From positions 1-10,742 of the forward strand of contig JAKJEP010000086.1 of NCBI GenBank assembly GCA_022705365.1: a stretch of DNA of 10,742 bases. The letters are read 5' to 3'. The translations under genes were made by a program, and so were the position numbers. This document shows, in pieces, positions 1 to 4,219 of this stretch. The notes under the pieces were generated by a model. It was not told where the DNA came from, searched no databases, and saw only the letters and a list, made by a program, of their open reading frames with translations. Numbering within the stretch: the stretch's first letter is position 1; every line of letters begins with the position of its first letter. The DNA comes from Planctomycetota bacterium. GTDB taxonomy: Bacteria > Planctomycetota > Phycisphaerae > Sedimentisphaerales > SM23-30.

Positions 1-468
1 TTGTTGCTGATTTCCATATTAATGCCCGCCCTGGGAAGGACACGGGAACTGGCCAGGCGTGTCCAGTGTTCCGCGCAATTATCCAACATCGGCAAGGCCA
101 TGGCGCTGTATTCGAACGAGTACAACGATCAATTCCCGCCCACACTGGAGTTGCTGACAGAGACGATGGATGTAGCGCCTAAGAACCTGGTCTGTCCCGA
201 CAGCGGGGACCAGGAAGGGCAGTGTTCGTATATCTACCGGGGTAATGACCTGACGGCCGCCAGCCAGGCGGATATGATACTCGCTTATGACAAATATAAT
301 AATCATAAGGGGGAAAACCGTAACGTACTTTTCGTGGGCTATAATGTCGAGAGAATTAACGAGGAGGATTTCCCCCAGGCCATCGACCACGACAACGAAC
401 TCCGCCGCCAGATGGGTCTGCCGGAGAAGCCGTTGGAGGAAACGGAAGTATTATCCGATAGGGATTAG
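1..468 (+). CDS. Pseudopilin-like protein, array copy 1 (5' end outside window)
   Basis: The reading frame is open from the first base, so the N-terminus lies upstream; 155 residues are visible. It begins with a hydrophobic segment, LLISILMPALGRTRELARR, which closely matches the N-terminal helix of planctomycete type II secretion/pseudopilin-like proteins. An exported head follows, with cysteines at visible residues 23, 65 and 75, an FPPTLE segment, a CP motif and the signature CSYIYRGNDL. The usual H-x9-DG motif of this superfamily is present only in degenerate form: His102 is followed nine residues later by Val-Gly. The C-terminus carries the array's conserved tail, AIDHDNELRRQMGLPEKPLEE. 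By analogy with the next three genes the missing part probably holds a zinc ribbon and further membrane helices, but this is not visible. Function is unknown. The next gene starts four bases after the stop, suggesting an operon. Confidence 0.8.
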   Translation: MLLISILMPALGRTRELARRVQCSAQLSNIGKAMALYSNEYNDQFPPTLELLTETMDVAPKNLVCPDSGDQEGQCSYIYRGNDLTAASQADMILAYDKYNNHKGENRNVLFVGYNVERINEEDFPQAIDHDNELRRQMGLPEKPLEETEVLSDRD

Positions 469-472
469 TGTT

Positions 473-1252
473 ATGAAATGTCCGAAATGCGGTACGGTTA
501 ATCCTGATGTTGTCACAGAGTGTTTTCACTGCCATAGTCCGCTGGAGGTTCCGGCGGGCACGATTTTGATTACAAAACGGAGGGAGAAAAGCCCGCTGCT
601 GATTCTTTTTCTGGCTATCGGTTCGGTTGTTTTTGGGATTCTAAGTTCACTGCTGGGAATTGCGGGCTTTTTCTCCAGCATCGCCGGGATCATTTTGGGA
701 GCCATAGCCCTGGGCAGTATTAATAACAAAGAACTGCGAAAAGAAAAAGGACTGGCGACAGCCGGGGTAATATTGTCTATTATTGGTTTATGTATTACCA
801 CTGTTATCGGTATGGGCAGAGGAAGAAGAATTCCGGCTAGTCATGCCATTCAGTGTTCTTCTCAATTAGCCAACATTGGTAAAGCGATTGCGTTGTATTC
901 GTATGACTACCAGGATCAATACCCCCCTACTTTGGAAGTATTGGTACAAACCCAGTTCACTTTACCAAAGAATCTTATTTGTCCGGCCAGGAAAGATCTG
1001 GGGGAAGATTGTTCCTATGTCTATCGGGGCCGCGACCTGACTGCAACATGCCCCGCCGCCCTGGTTATCGCGTACGACAAATACCAGAATCACAAGGACC
1101 AGCGGAATGTACTATTCGCCGGTTATAATATAGAGAGAATGACAGAAGCGGAATTTCAAAAAGCGATAGAAACCGACAACCGACTCCGCCGTCAATCCGG
1201 CCTGCCGGAGAAGCCGCTGGAGGAACCGGAAGCATCAGTCGATAGAGATTAA
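473..1252 (+). CDS. Zinc-ribbon / 3-TM / pseudopilin-like head protein, array copy 2
   Basis: 259 residues. The ATG at 473 is chosen because it starts directly with the zinc ribbon MKCPKCG, which aligns with the starts of copies 3 and 4; an in-frame ATG at 287 would add an unrelated 62-residue leader inside the previous gene. Cys3, Cys6, Cys17 and Cys20 form a CxxC-x10-CxxC zinc ribbon. Predicted membrane helices lie near 41-63, 67-83 and 94-115, with the charged stretch NNKELRKEK between the second and third. This puts the ribbon in the cytoplasm and the C-terminal head outside. The head has Cys128, Cys170 and Cys180 at the array's fixed spacing, an extra Cys193, and SYVYRG. The H-x9-DG motif is degenerate and one residue short (His207, then Ala-Gly after eight). 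The tail reads AIETDNRLRRQSGLPEKPLEE. The membrane part resembles DUF4190. Role unknown. Confidence 0.85.
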   Translation: MKCPKCGTVNPDVVTECFHCHSPLEVPAGTILITKRREKSPLLILFLAIGSVVFGILSSLLGIAGFFSSIAGIILGAIALGSINNKELRKEKGLATAGVILSIIGLCITTVIGMGRGRRIPASHAIQCSSQLANIGKAIALYSYDYQDQYPPTLEVLVQTQFTLPKNLICPARKDLGEDCSYVYRGRDLTATCPAALVIAYDKYQNHKDQRNVLFAGYNIERMTEAEFQKAIETDNRLRRQSGLPEKPLEEPEASVDRD

Positions 1253-1255
1253 TTT

Positions 1256-2041
1256 ATGAACTGCCCGAAATGCGGAAAGCAAATTCCTGATAACGCTGAG
1301 GTTTGTTCTTATTGTAATGCCGTAGTAACCACCGATACTATCTGTGATATGTCCCAAACTGCGGTAATAACAGCACCGCCAAAAACTTCCGGTCTGGCGA
1401 TAGCATCCCTGATACTTGGGATCGTTAGTGTGATTTTGAGTGGAATTGGTTTCCTTCCTCTAGCAATTATCGGGCTGGTGTTGGGTATAACAGCAAAAAA
1501 ACGAATTAGGTGCCAACCCGACCAGATATTGGCCATTGGCGGGATTATTACTTCGATACTTGGATTGGGATTGGGGCTGGTACAGATTATTATAGGAAAT
1601 GGCCGGATCATAGGATACGATTCGGCCCAATGTGCTCAATGTTTCTCCCAGTTAGAAAATATAAGCAGGTCCCTGGCGGCATATTCCAATACGAATGATA
1701 ATACATTTCCACCGTCCTTGAAAATTCTGGTAGATACGATGAACCTTACACCAAATAACTTGATTTGTCCCGGCCAGAAGGTTCAGAAGAAAGAGTGTTG
1801 CTATATCTATCGGGGCAATGACCTGACGGCCGCCAGCCCGGCGGATATGATACTTGCTTACGACAAATTTGACAATCACCACGGGGAAGCCCGCAACGTC
1901 CTCTATGCCGGTTATAATGTAGAGAGAATCGAAGAAGCAGATTTCCCCCAGGCCATCGACCATGACAACGAACTCCGCCGCCAGCTTGGCCTGCCGGAAA
2001 AGCCGCTGGAGGAACCGCAAGTTTTATCCGACGAGGAGTAG
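1256..2041 (+). CDS. Zinc-ribbon / 3-TM / pseudopilin-like head protein, array copy 3
   Basis: 261 residues, starting three bases after the stop of copy 2. Cys3, Cys6, Cys17 and Cys20 form the zinc ribbon, followed by a Thr/Ser/Ala/Pro-rich linker to about residue 45. DUF4190-like helices lie near 47-63 and 64-80, the positively charged KKRIR loop follows, and a third helix lies near 91-113. The positive loop supports a cytoplasmic ribbon and an exported head. The head carries Cys129, Cys171 and Cys181 at the common spacing, plus extra cysteines at 126 and 182. Unlike copy 1, the helix just before the head is Gly/Ile-rich (GLGLGLVQIIIGNGRIIG) and no longer looks like a pilin helix. The degenerate motif is His208-x9-Ala-Gly. 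The tail is almost the same as copy 1's, while the first 40 codons are almost the same as copy 4's. Function unknown. Confidence 0.87.
   Translation: MNCPKCGKQIPDNAEVCSYCNAVVTTDTICDMSQTAVITAPPKTSGLAIASLILGIVSVILSGIGFLPLAIIGLVLGITAKKRIRCQPDQILAIGGIITSILGLGLGLVQIIIGNGRIIGYDSAQCAQCFSQLENISRSLAAYSNTNDNTFPPSLKILVDTMNLTPNNLICPGQKVQKKECCYIYRGNDLTAASPADMILAYDKFDNHHGEARNVLYAGYNVERIEEADFPQAIDHDNELRRQLGLPEKPLEEPQVLSDEE
2033..2038 (+). promoter_or_regulatory. Shine-Dalgarno for copy 4 inside copy 3 C-terminal codons
   Basis: GAGGAG sits six bases before the ATG at 2045 and encodes the terminal acidic residues of copy 3. The equivalent acidic endings of copies 1 and 2 (codons GAT AGG GAT and GAT AGA GAT) give weaker purine-rich sites for copies 2 and 3. 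Together with the 3-4 base gaps this suggests translational coupling. Confidence 0.5.
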
Positions 2042-2044
2042 TCT

Positions 2045-2887
2045 ATGAAATGCCCGAAATGCGGAAAACAAATTCCTGATGACGCTGAGGTTTGTTCTGA
2101 TTGTAATGCCGTAGTAACCACCGATGCTATCTGTGATACGTCCCAAACTCCGGTAATCACAGCCCAAAAGCAGACATCGGATAGGGCAATTGCTTCCCTT
2201 GTATTGGGAATCAGCAGTCTAATTTTAATGCGTGTTGCAGTTATTGGTATTCTTCCAGCAATACTTGGATTCATGTTAGGCTGGTCAGCGAAACGAAAAA
2301 TTAGTAAACAACCCGACCAGATGAGGGGAAAAGGGCTGGCCATCGGGGGTATCGTTACTTCGACGATTGGTTTACTACTGGGTTTGATCATATTACTACA
2401 CTGCCTGCTACAAGTACGTGAATTATTCAGACGCAGCCAATGTGAATCTAATTTGTCAAATATAGGCAGGGCAATGGCCTTATACGCTGATAAAAATCAA
2501 AATCATTTCCCACCCACCCTGGAGATACTGCTGGAAACAAAGAAACTGGTACCAATGAATCTTGTTTGTCCCAGCAGCGGGGATCACGAGGGACAATGCT
2601 CGTATATCTATCGTGGTAATGATTTGAATGCCAATAACCTGCCAGTAATGAGCGTTACCCAAGATAAGGCAGCAATGGTCGTTGCCCATGATAAATATAG
2701 AAATCACGATGGGAAAATGCGTCATGTTCTTTACGTAGATCGTTATGTTTACCCCGGAAATAATTGGGTGGAAAGAATGACCGAAGAATATTTCCAAAAA
2801 GCGATAGAAATCGATAATCAACTCCGCTGCCAGATTGGCCTGCCGGAAAAACCGGCGGATGAGCCGCTCGACGGGGGAAACCCATAA
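2045..2887 (+). CDS. Zinc-ribbon / 3-TM / pseudopilin-like head protein, array copy 4
   Basis: 280 residues, the longest and last copy. The ATG lies three bases after the stop of copy 3. A GAGGAG Shine-Dalgarno-like motif six bases upstream is embedded in the last codons of copy 3. The zinc ribbon uses Cys3, Cys6, Cys17 and Cys20. Membrane helices lie near 47-63, 65-80 and 97-118, with AKRKISKQ between the last two. A juxtamembrane VRELFRRSQC resembles the pilin-type helix end. Head cysteines are 133, 175 and 185. Relative to its siblings it has an insertion near residues 197-209 and another near 234-241 (YVYPGNNW). The degenerate motif region reads HDGKMRHVLYVD. The tail diverges at the end (PADEPLDGGNP in place of the acidic SDRD/SDEE ending), fitting its place as the last gene with no translationally coupled successor. 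Function unknown. Confidence 0.87.
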   Translation: MKCPKCGKQIPDDAEVCSDCNAVVTTDAICDTSQTPVITAQKQTSDRAIASLVLGISSLILMRVAVIGILPAILGFMLGWSAKRKISKQPDQMRGKGLAIGGIVTSTIGLLLGLIILLHCLLQVRELFRRSQCESNLSNIGRAMALYADKNQNHFPPTLEILLETKKLVPMNLVCPSSGDHEGQCSYIYRGNDLNANNLPVMSVTQDKAAMVVAHDKYRNHDGKMRHVLYVDRYVYPGNNWVERMTEEYFQKAIEIDNQLRCQIGLPEKPADEPLDGGNP

Positions 2888-2901
2888 AGGTGATTTTTAC
2901 C

Positions 2902-2941
2902 AAAAAAGGACGGGAATAAACGCCTGCTGCCCGGTTTTTTT
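2902..2941 (+). terminator. Possible intrinsic terminator after the array
   Basis: An A6 tract (2902-2907) is followed by CGGG (2911-2914), then CCCG (2930-2933), G and a T7 tract (2935-2941). The GC part of the stem is only four pairs, but it can be extended by A-T pairing after an asymmetric GGA/G bulge. A second short hairpin follows (CCCGG 2946-2950 with CCGGG 2957-2961), without an adjacent T run. The position fits an end to the array transcript; the stem is weak. Confidence 0.35.
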
Positions 2942-2980
2942 CCCCCCCGGTCTCCGCCGGGATAAATTTCCGGTATTTTT

Positions 2981-3009
2981 TTCGCTTTTTTCCGTTCGTC
3001 GCTTACAAT
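2981..3009 (+). promoter_or_regulatory. Possible sigma70-type promoter for the 3048 gene
   Basis: TACAAT at 3004-3009 is a good -10 match (5 of 6). The hexamer 17 bases upstream, TTCGCT at 2981-2986, matches the -35 consensus at only 3 of 6. A start near 3016 would leave a leader of about 30 bases. A GAAGGA ribosome-binding site (3033-3038) lies nine bases before the ATG. Confidence 0.35.
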
Positions 3010-3047
3010 AGCGTCGTTTTGGTGCTGATACCGAAGGAACAGGAACC

Positions 3048-3695
3048 ATGGTTCAAGACTTTCTCTGCCCCCATTGCCATAATCCCCTGGCCTATAGCCC
3101 CCAGGACCTGGGAAAAACCTTACTCTGCCCTTACTGTTCCCAAACCTTCACCCTCACCCAGCCATCGCTGCCGGATGGTTCCGCCCCGCCGGCGGCTGCC
3201 TACGACCCGGATTACCACCCCCCGCATCGCCGGGCGGTCCCCCTGCATCGGCCCCCCCGGCCCCCCGGCGTCACCATCATCGCCGTCGTGGGGATTGTCA
3301 TCAGCAGCTTTCTCATGATAACCGGGCTGCCGGTCCTGCTGCCGCTGCTGTTCCTGATCGACCCGCAAATCGCCGAAAAAATCGACTCCTACCTGCCGAA
3401 AAATCTGGAATGGAAGCACCTGCAAATCTTTTTCGGGATCCTGCTGCTGCTGGGGTTTTTGCTGCTGATTAACTTCATCGCCTTCTGGAAGGGCAGCAAA
3501 ACCGCCAAACTCTTCGTAAATTTGATTGCGATCCTCATGGTGGTCGCCGCCACCGCCGCCCTGACCCGGCTATTCCTGGACGGCGAGTTTCGTACCCGCC
3601 CGGTGATTCTGGCCTGCTATGTTTTTTGGCTGTTATTCTTCCTGACGGCTTTTATCTACCTGCAGAGCCGGCGCGTGCTGGCCTGGTTCCATTAA
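3048..3695 (+). CDS. Zinc-ribbon multi-pass membrane protein, function unknown
   Basis: 215 residues. The ATG at 3048 is preceded by GAAGGA at nine bases and begins directly with the ribbon. Cys7, Cys10, Cys27 and Cys30 form a CxxC-x16-CxxC zinc ribbon of the MJ0042-like kind (FLCPHC ... GKTLLCPYCSQTF), common at the N-terminus of planctomycete membrane proteins. A Pro/His/Arg-rich linker covers about residues 40-74. About four hydrophobic segments follow, near 76-104, 125-147, 151-172 and 183-205. The spacing of the ribbon differs from the CxxC-x10-CxxC of the upstream array, and there is no pseudopilin-like head, so it is not a fifth array copy. A ribbon facing the cytoplasm is the likely topology. 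No catalytic motif is visible. Its stop codon overlaps that of the convergent thioredoxin gene. Function not recognised. Confidence 0.82.
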   Translation: MVQDFLCPHCHNPLAYSPQDLGKTLLCPYCSQTFTLTQPSLPDGSAPPAAAYDPDYHPPHRRAVPLHRPPRPPGVTIIAVVGIVISSFLMITGLPVLLPLLFLIDPQIAEKIDSYLPKNLEWKHLQIFFGILLLLGFLLLINFIAFWKGSKTAKLFVNLIAILMVVAATAALTRLFLDGEFRTRPVILACYVFWLLFFLTAFIYLQSRRVLAWFH

Positions 3696-4018
3696 AGAGC
3701 CGTATCCAGAGCCGCCTTCAGCTCCTTTTTGGTGGTCAGGCCGACAAATTTCTTTGTCACCTCGCCATCCTTGAATACCATCACCGTCGGAATCGCGCTG
3801 ATCCCGAACTTCACCGCCGTATCCCGGTTATTATCCGTATCCAGCTTGCCCACTTTCGCCTTGCCGCTGTATTCGGCTGCCAATTCCTCGATCGTCGGGG
3901 CCAACATCCGGCAGGGGCCGCACCATTCCGCCCAAAAATCCACCAATACCGGTTTTTCACTGCTGAGCACTTCCCCTTCAAAATTTTTATCGGTGATTTC
4001 GATTACATTACCAGCCAT
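3692..4018 (-). CDS. trxA: Thioredoxin
   Basis: 108 residues, the normal length for a bacterial thioredoxin; a cytoplasmic dithiol reductase for ribonucleotide reductase, peroxiredoxins and other targets. The active site WCGPC is at 32-36 (catalytic Cys33 and Cys36), the buried Asp at 27, the cis-proline in IPT at Pro77, and the C-terminal glycine in KFVG. The start MAGNVIEITD is chosen because AAGGAG lies eight bases upstream and it matches family length; a longer in-frame start at 4066 would add 16 unlikely residues. No signal peptide is present. It has its own near-consensus promoter at 4085-4113, so it does not depend on the upstream rpsA-tex transcript. Its stop codon overlaps the stop of the convergent 3048 gene, with no terminator between them. 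Confidence 0.95.
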   Translation of the reverse strand: MAGNVIEITDKNFEGEVLSSEKPVLVDFWAEWCGPCRMLAPTIEELAAEYSGKAKVGKLDTDNNRDTAVKFGISAIPTVMVFKDGEVTKKFVGLTTKKELKAALDTAL

Positions 4019-4026
4019 TCGGTTGA

Positions 4027-4032
4027 CTCCTT
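4027..4032 (-). promoter_or_regulatory. Shine-Dalgarno of trxA
   Basis: Minus-strand AAGGAG, eight bases before the ATG at 4018. It decides between this start and the in-frame ATG at 4066, which lies within the expected leader. Confidence 0.75.
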
Positions 4033-4084
4033 TCGCAGAATTCGGATTCCCGGTCATCTCACGCAAGAACCATTATTTTTTCCT

Positions 4085-4113
4085 ATTCTAGCTTCCCCCC
4101 GCCGGCAAGTCAA
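4085..4113 (-). promoter_or_regulatory. sigma70-type promoter of trxA
   Basis: On the minus strand TTGACT (4113-4108) and TAGAAT (4090-4085) are separated by exactly 17 bases; each hexamer matches consensus at 5 of 6. Transcription would start near 4078, giving a leader of about 60 bases before the ATG at 4018. The -35 element lies inside one copy of a 13-base direct repeat. Confidence 0.7.
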
Positions 4114-4149
4114 TTCCTATCACCGGCATTTTTCCAGCCGGCAAGTCAA
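4101..4149 (-). repeat. Pair of 13-bp direct repeats at the trxA promoter
   Basis: TTGACTTGCCGGC (minus strand) occurs exactly at 4101-4113 and at 4137-4149, with starts 36 bases apart. The promoter-proximal copy contains the trxA -35 box. The distal copy has no -10 at the correct distance (CCGGTG). CCGGC (4123-4127) and GCCGG (4137-4141) could also form a five-pair hairpin with a nine-base loop. It may be an operator pair or a local duplication. Confidence 0.6.
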
Positions 4150-4183
4150 AACATCCCGGAGTTTCACCGCAACCACCCCCGCC

Positions 4184-4195
4184 CCGGTTAACCGG
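4184..4195. promoter_or_regulatory. 12-bp perfect palindrome between tex and trxA
   Basis: CCGGTTAACCGG is fully self-complementary and lies 24 bases beyond the tex stop codon. It could be a protein-binding site or part of the 3' structure of the tex transcript. No T-run follows on either strand, so it is not a standard terminator. Confidence 0.4.
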
Positions 4196-4219
4196 CATAA
4201 CCTCCCGCAAAGTAATATG

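Larger units (their letters stand above)
1..2887 (+). repeat. Tandem array of four paralogous genes
   Basis: Four homologous genes lie head to tail with gaps of 4, 3 and 3 bases. All four heads keep three cysteines spaced 42 and 10 residues apart. Nucleotide similarity is patchy: the first ~119 bases of copies 3 and 4 differ at eight positions; the middle segments of copies 1 and 4 are close (SGD-x-EGQCSYIYRGNDL); the tails pair as 1 with 3 and 2 with 4. This indicates repeated duplication followed by recombination. The array may extend upstream of the window. Confidence 0.85.

Noticed and set aside
287..472. N-terminal extension of array copy 2 to an upstream ATG
   Set aside because: The extra 62 residues lie out of frame within copy 1 and resemble nothing; the zinc-ribbon start at 473 aligns with copies 3 and 4.
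2946..2961. CCCGG/CCGGG hairpin as an intrinsic terminator
   Set aside because: The stem is only five pairs and no T-run follows directly; the next T-run is 15 bases away.
3019..3318. Plus-strand 99-codon frame overlapping the start of the zinc-ribbon membrane gene
   Set aside because: The frame at 3048 has a ribosome-binding site, a zinc ribbon and membrane helices; this one is a Pro/Ser-rich shadow.
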